Shown here: positions 52,193 to 63,582 of the stretch, piece by piece | Numbering within the stretch: the first letter of the stretch is position 1 | Layout of the letters: the number at the start of each line of letters is the position of its first letter | Origin: Macrotrachela quadricornifera | Taxonomy: Eukaryota > Rotifera > Eurotatoria > Philodinida > Philodinidae | Direction: 5' to 3' | Assembly (NCBI GenBank): GCA_022393335.1 | Contig: JAJEKB010021815.1 | Coordinates: forward strand, 196,964 to 260,963 | Length of the DNA stretch: 64,000 bases | The notes under the pieces: model-generated | Told to the model about the DNA's origin: nothing | The model's database searches: none | What the model saw: only the letters and a program-made list of their open reading frames with translations | Position numbers and translations under genes: made by a program

Positions 52193-54937
52193 ATGTCACA
52201 AGCAATCGCATCAACCTCTCATAAGATGGCTCCATCGCTTCAAACATTGCCGGTGGAATTGGTTTATCGAATTCTCGATAATCTTGAACTAGGAACAATT
52301 ATTTTGTCTTGCCGTAATGTCTGCACGAAGCTCAATACAATCATAGATGTGTATCATCCGTATCAGGTAATCTCCCCTTTTATTACAAAATCACTTATTC
52401 ATCATCTTTCCAATATTTCATTTTCTTCTTTCTGATTTTAAATGAATACGTTTCATACGACAGTATTCTCTAGTTGGGTGTATTATATGAATAAGAAAAT
52501 TTACAGGAATATCCATAAACGTTGTCAAAAATTGTTTAAATCTCATGATACCGTATGAAGTCTGAGACTATATAGAAACATACATATTAATTTTTTGCGA
52601 GATGTCGAAACTATCTTTTTCGATTAGATAGCATTCGAGTTTCTCTAAATTGCAAAATGTAGTGTGACGCTGATCTTGAAACGAGTTAATCGAAACAGAA
52701 AGATCTCCAGAATTGAGCGAGCCTTAATTTATGTTGATCCATCAAGTTCGAGCTTTATTTCTTTTTTATATGAGAAGTTTTCCATATACCCAAAAAAAAT
52801 AACTATAATATTAATCGATTAATAAAGACTAAAATAAATTGAAATCTATCATGAAATGTCAACAAATGGATGTTAATGAAAATTAAATAGCATCATTTTA
52901 ATCGCGTTTATTTTGGTTTTTCATAAGAATTTTTACATGGCTGATGTGACTTGTAATCGATAAAAATCGAGAAGTTTTACTATACGAACATTTTTGCAGT
53001 GTCATATAGCCAATAAAAATAAAAGGAGAGCTTATTCAGTTCGATGACAATATCCATCCGATGAAGAAAAGGTTGACACTTTAATACTTCGAAATATGAG
53101 TGAGGTACTGTACTTTCCTCGCCCTTCAGAATAATGATGGCTTAGTTATTTCTTCGTAGCTTATCCATGCATCATGTTGAGTACATTAACGGCTGTATGA
53201 GTATTACTGATCTCAGTGAGACATACACTAAGAAAAAACATTTTCTCACTTGGATTCGAATCTTAATTCAAGATGTCACTGTAAAAATTGCCATCATGTT
53301 ATTCACAATATTTGAATGCTACATCATAGAACCATTACAAACTGAAAAATCGTTACATAGGTAGTTTCAACTCCTCTTTGTATGTAATATTAGATAAATA
53401 TTCTAGAGAAACCGATAGAATGAGTACTTTCAATAGAGATACAGCAGGCACTAACAAAATTTAATCATTTATTTCCTAACTTTTAATAAGAATTGTTTGT
53501 TCGTTACTTATGACAAAAACTATTTAAACAACGATTTTAATCATCAAAAACAAATATATCAACAATAGTTAACGTTAAAACGATTCCAAGCATTTAAATA
53601 TGCTAAAAAATAAGTTTTCATAAACTGTTTCCATATCTTGAAAACTTCTTCATCTAGTGATATAAATGGTAGAATAAAGATTATCTATCAGAAAATCAAC
53701 CCAATATTCATGTATATATAGAATCTACTTCTCTGAGTCATACAACGGCAGAAATTCCTAACAATATTTCAAAATCGTACACAATTTCTGAGGTATCTAA
53801 ATAACTTTTCGAATATCACAAGAAATTCGAAAAAACACTGGAGTAATTACGCTAAGGCCCAAACATATTCATAACATCTGCCTAATCCATTAAAACGTAA
53901 CGGAGTGATTTTCATTTCCTCTTCATATCTCTCTCTTTCATATTTATCCTTCTCTCTATTCACAGACATTCACTATATGGTATTTTCGGGATAATCAAAT
54001 TGGAGATGTTGGAGCACATTATCTCGCTAATGCCTTACGAGATAAGAAGGTGATTCTCATTTACTCTTCTTTATCTCTTTTTCATATTTATCTTTCTTTG
54101 TATTTACAGACACTTAGTGAGCTGTATCTTCGGAATAATCAAATTGGAGATGTTGGCACACAACATCTCGCTAATACCTTACGAGATAACAACGTGATTC
54201 TCATTTTCTCTTGATCACCTCTTTCTCACATATATATCTTTCTCTTTACTCATAGACACTCAGAACATTGGATCTTCGAGATAATCAAATTGGAGATGTC
54301 GGAGCACAACATCTCGCTAATGCCTTACGAGATAATAAGGTAATTCTCGTTTCCTCTTAATCTCTTTCTCGTATTCATTTTTCTCTCTATTCACAGGCAC
54401 TCAGATCGCTGGATCTTCGAGATACTCAAATTGGAGATGTGGGAGCTCAACATCTCGCTAATGCCTTACAAGATAACAAGGCAATTTTCATTTACTTTTC
54501 ATCATCTCTTTGTCATATTTATCTTTCTCTCTTATTCACAGACACTCACCAGGCTGGACCTTGAAAATAATCAAATTGGAGATGTTGGCGCACAACATCT
54601 CGCTGATGCTTTACGAGAAAACAAGGTGATTCTCATTTCCTCTTCATCATCTCTTTCTCATATATGCCTTTCTCTGTACTCACAGACACTCAATGAGCTG
54701 TATCTTCGGAATAATCAAATTGGAGATGTTGGAGCACAATATCTCGTTAATGCCTTACGAAATAACCATGTGATTCTCATTTACTTTTCATCATCTCTTT
54801 CTCATATTTATCTTTCTCTCCATTCACAGACACTTAAAATATTGTATCTCTTCAGTAGAAACAATATCTCCTCGTCATTTCAGGAACAACTGCAGAAAGA
54901 AATCAATCGTCATTGCTTTTGTTGTTGTTTTTTTTAA
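52193..54937 (+). CDS. F-box protein with ribonuclease-inhibitor-type leucine-rich repeats (8 coding exons)
   Basis: Exon 1 (52193-52366) encodes an F-box (LPVELVYRILDNLELGTIILSCRNVC in two parts), which in other proteins binds Skp1 of SCF ubiquitin ligases. After a 1.6-kb intron come six 84-nt exons (53966-54049, 54110-54193, 54256-54339, 54397-54480, 54542-54625, 54686-54769). Each encodes one 28-residue LRR of the form TLxxLDLRDNQIGDVGAQHL plus ANALRDNK. A last exon (54830-54937) ends in EINRHCFCCCFF. All junctions are phase 0; the product would be 261 residues. The intron after the fourth LRR starts GC instead of GT. LRRs probably select the degradation target. The join of F-box to LRRs across 1.6 kb is plausible but not proven; the LRR part could be the tail of a decaying gene. 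Confidence 0.65.
52770..52940. mobile_element. Fragment related to the CCATGTAAAA-ended AT-rich element
   Basis: Lies in the long intron of the F-box gene. It ends TTTTTACATGG and contains TTAATCGATTAATA and TTTTAATCGCGTTT, like the right end of the element at 38186-39152. Only a truncated copy is seen. Confidence 0.4.
53864..53905 (+). pseudogene. Decayed LRR exon upstream of the F-box/LRR array
   Basis: The end of a lost LRR exon aligns without gaps to the intact units over about 50 bases and runs into the same intron sequence (GTGATTTTCATTTCC). In the frame of the other units it reads HLPNPLKRNG where they read HLANALRDNK, and the Gln codon before it has become TAA. The AG before the donor is now GA. 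Confidence 0.6.
53966..54937 (+). repeat. Tandem exon-plus-intron duplication (LRR array)
   Basis: The repeat unit is one 84-nt LRR exon plus one 57-62-nt intron, about 140-145 bp in all. Intron sequences (GTGATTCTCATTTCCTCTTC to CTCATATTTATCTTTCTCT) are as similar between units as the exons. The array therefore grew by genomic duplication of the whole unit. Confidence 0.8.
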
Positions 54938-55170
54938 TTGCTACCTAATAAATAATTGCCTTCGAATTCTTTTTATTCTAATTCTATTCTATTCGCACGC
55001 GATCAGAGATACCCCTGGATTATGATGATAGGATGACCTTACACTATAGACAAGTCTTTGCACCCTCATGAGAGAGCGATATTCACTTCTCTCCTTCTCA
55101 ACTATTTAAGACATTAAGATAATCTTACCATTTATGATAATGATGATGATTTGAGAGAGAAGATAAACTT
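54938..55170. other. Short intergenic spacer
   Basis: 3' flank of the F-box/LRR gene, with AATAAATAAT shortly after its stop. Nothing further is seen. Confidence 0.4.
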
Positions 55171-55665
55171 TCGAGGGAAAGGTCCCAACTGTCCAATCGC
55201 TTTTGAGCCAAGACTGTGCGTTATGTAGACCCAAATGAGTTATGAATAGGCTGAAAAAGTTCGGGCTGCTGGGTTATTGCTATGGAGATATTGTACTTTT
55301 ACAGTATTTTTTAAATAAATGCCATGGTCACCCTCAGGAATACCAGAAACACTGATTTTCAAATTTTGACTTGAACCTTTGGATAGAGATAGATTTCAAT
55401 GAGAATAGTTTACTGTGACTATTTCATATCTTTTCGCCCTTCCTATCCTAGGATGTAGTTATGAATAGCTAGTCTCTATAAACTGGCAGATTTAATACTC
55501 GTATTTTAGGATAAAACAGATAAAAAATTCTCATTGAACTGCGTCTCTATCCAAAGTTTCAAGTCGAAACCTCAACATCAGTTTTTCTGGCATTTCTGAG
55601 TTTAGAGTATTCATAACTCAAGGTTGAACAGTTGGAGCCCTTTCTTCGTTAGTCAATGGATAAAA
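55171..55665. mobile_element. Degenerate foldback element related to the 46-kb hairpin
   Basis: Left arm blocks (GAAAGGTCCCAACTGTCC near 55179; GGAATACCAGAAACACTGAT, TTTGGATAGAGA and TTCAATGAGAAT at about 55340-55405) are found in reverse complement on the right (about 55528-55655). Arm identity is moderate, with an indel. The stretch AATCGCTTTTGAGCC...GTAGACCC near 55196-55232 matches the arm of the hairpin at 45830-46480, so both appear to be copies of one foldback family. Confidence 0.6.
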
Positions 55666-56096
55666 TTTCTTTATAACTTCATATTTAGAATGCTTACTAT
55701 GCAGAATTGATATTTCCATCGAAACTATTTCGAAGTTTGAAAAACCAATTTCATTCATATATAAGATTCTTCGTAAAAGTCTCTAAAATGATGTATTATG
55801 ATGATCTTCCACAGATATCTTAGTTTTACTATTTGATTAACCTTATTGATGTTATGATTTCTAGATAGATGTATCTACTAAAGCGTCCTCTATGCCATTC
55901 AAAAATCAAGACACTTAAAAAAACTGTGCTGTATAAAATATGATGATTCTGAAAGATTTAATGATAAAAAAAGTAAAACTATATTATGAAATTAATTTTC
56001 GATGCAAATTTCAAATTCTTTTTATTTTAATAAATAAACAAAAAAAGTTATAACAAAAATAACAAATCAAATAATAGTAAAAAAAAGAAAAACAAA
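55666..56096. other. Intergenic region
   Basis: AT-rich 3' flank of the fucosyltransferase-like gene. No feature is seen. Confidence 0.4.
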
Positions 56097-57822
56097 TCAA
56101 CATAATTCTCCATTATGATTTTGTTCTCTCATTTTATACAAATGCCACATTGATTCAATTTTATAAATTTTTCCAGCACAAAAAACAAATAATTGTTCAA
56201 ATGGTTTAAATCGTCTTAAATTTCCCCAAAAACCAAAACCTGAATTTGATATTATTGATATATCACATAATTCTCCTAATAAATAAAAGTCTGTTAAAAG
56301 TTTATCTTGTTCTCGACAAACTTTTTGATCAATATTTAATGAACGATCAAGATGTGTTATTTCACCAGGTACATATAAAAGACGAGATTTATAACGTTTT
56401 TGTGCTTCATTATAAACTTGTTGATTATCAGTTGTTAAAAATATTTTAGAATCTTTATTCGAAATATTTGCATCAATAAATGAAAATATTGATTCACTTA
56501 TATTTCGACGGCCTGGAAGTAATTTATCATCTGGAATTGTTGGATTTTTTCCTAGAAAAAAAAACAACGTTAAATTTTGAAGTCATACACATCCCTAGAC
56601 AAAAGTCTTTCTCTCTCTCTCTTTCTTTCTATGCTATCATAGTGCACATTAAATTTATTATCGAGTAAAGATAAGACGTGAGAGTTTTATTTCAAAATGA
56701 AAATAAAAATTCTCATGTTTTATCTTTACTCACTACTAAACTTAATGCAAAGTATGATGGTATAGAAATGAAAAGAGGGGATTATAAAATATCATAGAAA
56801 TTATCTATTAGATTTTATTTGAAAATAGAAAAAGAATCGTTGAATATTCTAGAATCTCATATGTAAATAAATAAAAATCATACCTGTTCGTATTTGTGCA
56901 CAAATAATATGATTATTTTTTTGTTTATATTTATATTGTAAAATATATTGTTGAATTTTTTCAACAGGTTGAAAAAGTATTTCATAAAATAATGGAAAAA
57001 GTATTTCTAATTTAATATTATATTTTGTCATAATTCCATAAGATTTAAATTTTTTTCTATAAAAAATATTATTTGATAATTGATAAAAATAATCTTTATT
57101 TGTTGCCCAATATAAAACATCTTCCGACCATATTGAATCTAATGATTTATTATTATATAAAATTTTTGAAACATTTGTAAGAATTTCTTTTCGTGCATTT
57201 GCTGTTGTTATTAACATTTTACGTGTTAAATTATATTGACGACGATGTGTTTTAGGATCAATAACTATTAATCCATCAATTGATTGTGTCCAATTATATA
57301 AATTTGGACGAAGAATATTTGTTAAACTACATGGATGAGTAATTTCAATACGAAAATTACGATCAAGTATTAATGATAACATAAATAAACTCATTATACC
57401 ACGAAGACGATCTCCCCAACCTTAAAAAATAAATTTATATTAAAAAAAAATTTTTTTTTTCAAATAATATAACCTCCACAATTTTCATGACAAACATAAA
57501 CAAGATATTTTCCAGGTCGTTTTGGTGCAAGAATAGCTGTTAAATTAATTCCAAATGTTTTAGAATTATTTTTTAACCAATAATCAAGACGATTTAAATT
57601 ATTTGCTAGAATTTCATTTGTTTTAGTATCAAGTTTTTTGTGTAATGTTGTTAAACGAGATGTTAAATGTGAAGAATATGATGGAATAATATATCTTAAT
57701 GTGTTTTCATTTTCTTCTAATTTAAGTGAATTTTCATGATGATTCCAAATAAGTAAAACAGTTAAGAAAAATACACAATAAGCAATAATTATACGTTTAC
57801 AAAGAGTATTTCGAACAACCAT
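56097..57822 (-). CDS. Putative type II membrane fucosyltransferase-like glycosyltransferase (3 exons)
   Basis: Exons 57822-57474, 57420-56884, 56551-56097; 1341 nt, 446 residues. A short basic cytosolic end is followed by a membrane anchor (RIIIAYCVFFLTVLLIW), as in Golgi type II glycosyltransferases. A stem with N-glycosylation sites precedes the catalytic region, which opens YLVYVCHENCGGGWGDRLRG and continues THPCSLTNILRPN. Later motifs are IICAQIRTGK and ITHLDRS, then DFYLLGELCDISIISNSGFG followed by FWGNLRR. The GWGDRLRG start, the basic HxR/QIRTG motif and the SGFGFWG end resemble alpha-1,2/alpha-1,6/O-fucosyltransferase folds (GT11, GT23, GT65 superfamily). The exact linkage cannot be told. 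Start: no ATG upstream of 57822 is in frame, and this Met sits just before the anchor. Confidence 0.7.
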
Positions 57823-60050
57823 GCACCACGACCATCGATCCTTCAAAAAAAAATCAATGATAAAAACAAAACATGAATATGATATTTCGAAAAAGAAAAA
57901 AAAGTGAAAAAATAAGTCACTATACGAAAAAGAACAGATTACCTGATGTTTTTTCTTCTTTCAACAGTAGTAAACAGTGTGAAATTAACAATGAATAAAA
58001 ATATTTTTCTTCTCTATCAAATTATATTCTCCTATTTCATTTCTTTTCTTTTCAGTTTTTTTTTTAATTCACTTTTTCTTCATTAGATCAAAACGCGAGT
58101 AAAACATAAATTAAAAATCTCCTACATTCATATGTAAACAAATGTTGATTTATAAAAAAAGAAGAAAAAAAAAATTTCTTTCTTCTTCTCGTTAACAATT
58201 TCTTGTATTTCTTTTATAGAACTAAAGAAATTCTACAGTACGACTAATAAGTAAACAGAATCCTTCTTTTTTTTTCAGTTTTCAACTGAAATCGGATAAG
58301 ATGAACATTCATTTCTTTTTCTTTTTTCATCTTATTGTGTTATATCTTACATAATATATATTCAAATTTTTCATCCATATTATATTTTAAAAAGAAAGGA
58401 AGGAAGAGAAGAAAAAAAAGAAAACATCATATTAGTTTGATAAATCTCTTCTACTATAAATAATCTATCTTTTTCGTATTTAATCACGTTCAATTTATAA
58501 ATTTTCTCGATAATGACTTACTCTTAACTTAAAATAAAATATAATTCGAATTCGATTCATTTCTTTTCTTCTTTTTTTATTACTGAATATTAATACTAAA
58601 AACTACAATTTCATAAATGTTTCTTCTTTTTTTTTTTTGTAAAGAAAAATCAAATCATAAAAATATTTCGCATGTTAAAAATATATTATATATTAAATTA
58701 TATGGATTAATAATATTTTTATATGCCAATAATTGTTTCATTGGTTGAAACGATAATATAATATTAAGTATTCACACAAAGAAAAATGATTCAAATATAA
58801 AAAATGTCATAGTTTATTGTACAATTGACTTACAATACCTTCTATCATTTAGAAATTTTGAAGAAAAAAAAATAGAAATATTTGCATTACATATTTGATT
58901 ACTGGAGTACATAATTTAATACTAAAGGATGCAAAAAAAAAATTAGATTAAAACAGATTTATTCATGAAATATGAAACCTTTTCTTTATCAAGGTTTTTA
59001 TATTTTTCAAACAAGGGTTTATTATAATCAAATAATTTAATGTATTATTTTTCGAACATTCTTATATTTTTATAAATAATATTTCGTTTAAAACTAATAG
59101 TAGTATGAACTAGAATGCTTTAATAAATCTTCTCTAGAGTGACAAACTTTGTACAAAATTTGATATCGAGTTAAAATGTAGCTTTTATACAAATAAAACT
59201 ATAAGCATTCTCTCAAACTCTACTTCCTACATAAAACACGAATTCATGAAAAAAAAATATAAGAAATATTGTAATTCTACCTTTAAATTTCGACGAAAAA
59301 CAAGTGTAAATTGTGATGATAAAAGGACCATTTATAATAATAATTGAATAAGATGAATAACATAAAAATCGAAATTGGATAAAACATATGTCAATTTTGA
59401 CACAATACCGTTAAATAATTCTTTACAATAGAATCTAATATCACTAAACATCAGGTGTTTAACGTCAATCATCTATTCAAAAAAGATATTATCATGATTA
59501 TTCTTTCAATAGGAAATGGTACTAACCTTATGCTTTAACATTGTCAGAATATGATAAATCATAAACAAAGAAGATAAAAGGAAAGAAGCAAAAGAATACG
59601 ATAAGAAAAAGGAAGATAATATCTTCTGGTATTATTTCTCATAGAAAAAAGAGAAAAAAAAGATTAATTAACTAACATCTGTTTTGATAAAAGAGAAAAC
59701 AATAGAAAAGAATTTATTCTTAATGTTAATATTCATTATGAAATCATCAGCAAAAAAACTCTTTTTTATCTAACAATTTCAATCGAGAATATAAATGTTT
59801 GATGGTGACATCTTTTGATTCGTATCGAAAAAATTCTATTTCTATTTTAGATTATCATTGGAAGATTTTTGTATTAATATTATTAAACACCACAAATGAC
59901 TGACACATGACAGTACATATCAGTCAATTACTACGATTACCTTGTTCAAAGTAAATTAATTTTATTTGAAAATACTGTGATTTATTAATCTGATTGAAAA
60001 AATATTCATTTAAACATATATAAAAAAAAACAAACAAATAAATAAATAAA
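57823..60050. other. Intergenic region, about 2.2 kb
   Basis: Very AT-rich, with many homopolymers and no frame, RNA gene or element that I can support. It lies between two minus-strand genes. Confidence 0.4.
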
Positions 60051-60649
60051 TTAAAACTTATTATTATTTTCTACAAGTCTTTTTAATTGTCTATAATAAT
60101 CATAAATAGGTTTCATAATTTTTTTTTGTTCATTTAGTGTTGGTTTTGAATATTTATTTTCAAATTTTAATAATTGATGTTGCATAGCAGTTTTTTCATC
60201 AAATATTTGTTTAATTGTCATTTTTGAAAGATCATCAGGACGATTATGTTTTAAACGATGTTTTTTCATATATTCATTAATATAATTTACTTCTATTTCA
60301 AGACATTTTAATTCATCTTGATTTGATTTTAATGTATCTTTTAAAATTGTTGAATTCTTAGTTAAATATTGATCATTTATTAATGTTTGAATATTTTCTG
60401 TAGATTTTGAACGAGTTTTTTGTTCAGATAATATATTAGAATTTGAAGAAGATGATAAATTAAATAAAGAAATAGTTTTTTTTGATTGTTGTTGAAGAGT
60501 ACGAGATTGTTTTGATTTGATTTTTTTCGAATTGGATAAATGTGTTAATACTTGAGGAAATGATTTTGAAAAATAATAATAATGTTGAAATGGTGTTATA
60601 CCACGAAATAAAAAACCATCAATTGCTAATTCAATAAAATTGTGTAAAA

Positions 60650-60683
<34 letters not shown>

Positions 60684-60689
60684 AGTCAT
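60051..60689 (-). CDS. Short FAM13-like protein, 212 aa, single exon
   Basis: The C-terminal ~70 residues match the conserved C-terminal domain of the FAM13A/B/C family: HNRPDDLSKMTIKQIFDEKT, ALQ-like AMQHQLLKFENKYSKPT, then EQKKIMKPIYDYYRQLKRLV. Vertebrate members carry PKPLYDRYRLVKQ-type endings at the same place. Before it lies a helical segment (ELKCLEIEVNYINEYMKKHR), probably coiled coil, and a Ser/Lys/Gln-rich linker. The N-terminus begins with nine Asn encoded by an AAT run. The RhoGAP domain of long FAM13A forms is absent, and with 212 residues this is far shorter than usual. Function is not known beyond links to Rho/Wnt signalling in the family. Confidence 0.7.
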
Positions 60690-61030
60690 ATTATTATTTT
60701 AAAAAAATAATTATTAAATATTACAGGTAAAAACAAATCATCGATCGTTAGCAACCAATACAGTCAAATTTTAGAGGGTATAATCCATTTATTTAATGGT
60801 TTAAATAATCAACCAATGATTATAAAAAACAGAATTTATAAGTTATGATAATTTTCGTTTTTTTTTAAATAATTTTAAAATAATTTTTTTATTAAAAAAA
60901 CAAATAGATACGATATGAATAAGATCAAATTGTAATTAAATGCTATTTAAATATCTATTTTAATTAATTTCATTAATAAAAATGATTTTTTTATTTTTCA
61001 ATTTTAGATAAATTAGAATTAGTAATAATA
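60690..61030. other. Divergent intergenic region (FAM13-like / MCPH1-like)
   Basis: About 340 nt of AT-rich sequence that probably holds both promoters. A TTTTAG at 61003-61008 may be a 5'-UTR acceptor before the next ATG. Confidence 0.4.
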
Positions 61031-63113
61031 ATGAATATTCCATCACAATCACAATCATCACCAATTATTCATTTTACTAATGTAAATTTAAAAATAATAT
61101 TTTTTTGTTGATATATGATTATCTTGAATACGTAAATCTATTGTTCATTATGGAAAAATTAAATCTTCCTAAAAGTCAAGTTTGCTCTTCTTGCTGAAGA
61201 AATAGGTATTTTTTCTAGATATCTAAGAGCATTAATGAATTAAAGAATTGTTTTGAGCACAATACGAATCCGGACTAAATGCTATCTAATGATGATTCAA
61301 CATTGGAAATATGAGTATGTGAACTTGAGGCAATTGAAAGATTATAAAGGAGATTTTATTATATATATATTGGTCTTTCGTTTTATACTATCGATAATTC
61401 ATTTGAATGAGAACCGGCTTTGTTCGAAAAAAACGAATTCTTATAATTGTTGATGTTCTCTAATATCGATATGAGCACTATACGATTTTAATTTGATTAT
61501 ATAAATCTTCTTCATGGATTTTATGAATAAATTGTACCTTGATTGATTTCATTGGAAGGCGCACAATCATTATTTAGTATGCTGGTGTTTATTAACTGAA
61601 GTAGGTCATTGCAAAAAGCAAAAGAGTCCATAATGTATCATGTTCACAAACGTAATCAGCGTTATTGAGTTTATTTCTTGAGATTTCAGAAGATCTTCTA
61701 GTATTATTTTGTAGGTATAGATATTCATTAAAGAATATCTCATAATATAATATATTAATCATTTGAACTATTTAAGAGTTATTCAACGCTATTTTTCGAT
61801 AGATTTTTATGATTTTTCATTTTGTTAGCCTATTCGTCGTTGTCCAAGTCCATCTAATCCAATTATTGTTTCTCCTTCAACATCAATTGATTATGATAGT
61901 CAACCACAATATTCAGCATTACTTAGTCGTCCTCAATCAACACCAATATCATCTCCAATATTGTTTCCAAGATTATCTTCAAATATATTTAATAATCATA
62001 AAACAAATGAAAATTTAATAACAACTATTAAAAATAATACAAAACAACGAATAGATTATTCATTAGTAACTAATTCTATACCTTTAAATGAAATAAATAA
62101 TCAAATAAATTCTCCAATTTTATATGAAATATGTAATGATGATGATGATGATGAAGATCGATACTTTGTTCGACCACCACCTCTTATGGTACTTTCACAA
62201 AGTATTCAAGCTAAACATCCTGAACAATTAATTGATACAAAATTAAATAATCGATTTTCATCAATTAAAGATTTACCAAATGTACCAGCAAATTATTCAT
62301 TTGCTTTTTATGATTTTACATCAATGTTTGTATTTTAATAACAAAAAAGCTTTTTTTTTTTTAATTTTTGTTTTTCAGACAAATTGAAGAAGCAAAACGA
62401 TTAACTCGTCGTATGGGTAACTGTTTTACATCTGATACAATTGATATTACAACGACACATGTTATTTTACCTAAAGATAATCCACATATGACAATAACAC
62501 TTGAACTTATTCTTGCACTTATCTATCGATGGTTGGTTAAAATATTCTAAGAATATTTTTATATAAAATAATGTATATCTTGAATTTTTAGTCATATAGT
62601 AACATTTGAATGGTTAAAATGTTCATCACGTATTGGAGAATGGTTACGTATTAACAAATTTCAAGTAAAAAATTTCTTTAATTCCAATCCATCATTAAAT
62701 ATTTATCGAAAATTTCATCAAAAAAGAAAATCAATGAATTTATTTACTAAATGTGGTTTAATTTATTTAACATCTATTGTTCAACAACGACAATTATTAC
62801 TTAAATTAATTACATTATTAGGTGGAAATGTAAATTTTTAATATATCGAAAAAAAAAATTTTTTTTTAAATCTTTTTTTTTCTAAAGATTACAATTAGTC
62901 GTGATCGTGCAAATATTATTATTGGACAATCATCAAAAGCACTTCAAGTTATTATTTATCCTCAAGTTAATGAACAATGGGTTATAGGTTTCATTAATAA
63001 TATTTTTTTTATTTAATATTGATTTTTGCTTTTTTTGTTATTTAGATTCAATTAAAATGGGAAAATGCCTCCCTGTAGATGATTATTTAATTGAAAATAA
63101 TAATGATTTATAG
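61031..63113 (+). CDS. MCPH1: Microcephalin (MCPH1)-like tandem-BRCT protein (6 exons)
   Basis: Exons 61031-61081, 61829-62325, 62379-62531, 62592-62829, 62888-62987, 63046-63113; 1107 nt, 368 residues. After a Ser/Asn/Pro-rich disordered half with an acidic run, the C-terminus contains two BRCT domains: IEEAKRLTRRMGNCFTSDTI, THVILPKD and HIVTFEWLKCSSRIGEWL for the first, and LLLKLITLLGGNITISRDRA, IIIGQSSKA and EQWVIDSIKMGKCLPVDDYL for the second. The order, the THVxLxxD block and the WVIDSI..xK.....YL ending match BRCT2-BRCT3 of human microcephalin, which bind phosphoproteins such as gamma-H2AX in DNA-damage signalling and chromosome condensation. The N-terminal BRCT1 of vertebrate MCPH1 is not present in this model. 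The 17-residue first exon and its 747-nt intron are less certain. Confidence 0.8.
61082..61828 (+). other. Long first intron of the MCPH1-like gene
   Basis: 747 nt against 48-60 nt for the other introns of the gene. No BRCT1-like peptide could be read from it in any frame. It may be a true intron, or it may contain an alternative promoter or remnants of the lost N-terminal part. Confidence 0.4.
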
Positions 63114-63582
63114 AGATTAAATTTTGTCAGATATTTTGTTTTATTATATTTCAATATCTTTTTCTCTCTATTGATTATTTTATATTTTGTGATTAATAAA
63201 AGGATAAGTAGGAAAATAAAAATAAATATTTTATATTTTCTTTTTTCTTTCTCTCTAATAATCTTCTGTGTGAATAGTACTATGAGTGTAAAATTGAAGT
63301 AGTTGACTTTTTTTTCTTCCTTTTCTAACGCGTTGTCTATGATTTTTTTTTTGTTATTATTATTAAAGCGGTACTGACTTCTTGGTAAGTTCTGTTCTAT
63401 TCATGTCTCATGTTGCACTTTATATGAGCATAAAAGGAGGAAAAGAAAAGAAAAAAAAAAGTGAAAATTTGTTGGTGTCGTTGTCGTGATGATGACCTTT
63501 TTAATAATAAGGAACATATTGACAAGTTGAACAGTTCTTTTCTTTTTCTTTTTTTTTCTTTAAATATATTTGATTAATAAAA
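63114..63582. other. Intergenic region
   Basis: 3' flank of the MCPH1-like gene (AATAAA-like signal near 63193) and upstream region of the next gene. Poly-T/C tracts, nothing else. Confidence 0.4.

Noticed and set aside
63316..63380. Poly-T and ATT tract as a possible terminator or replication signal
   Set aside because: Such tracts are common throughout this genome and nothing marks this one as functional.
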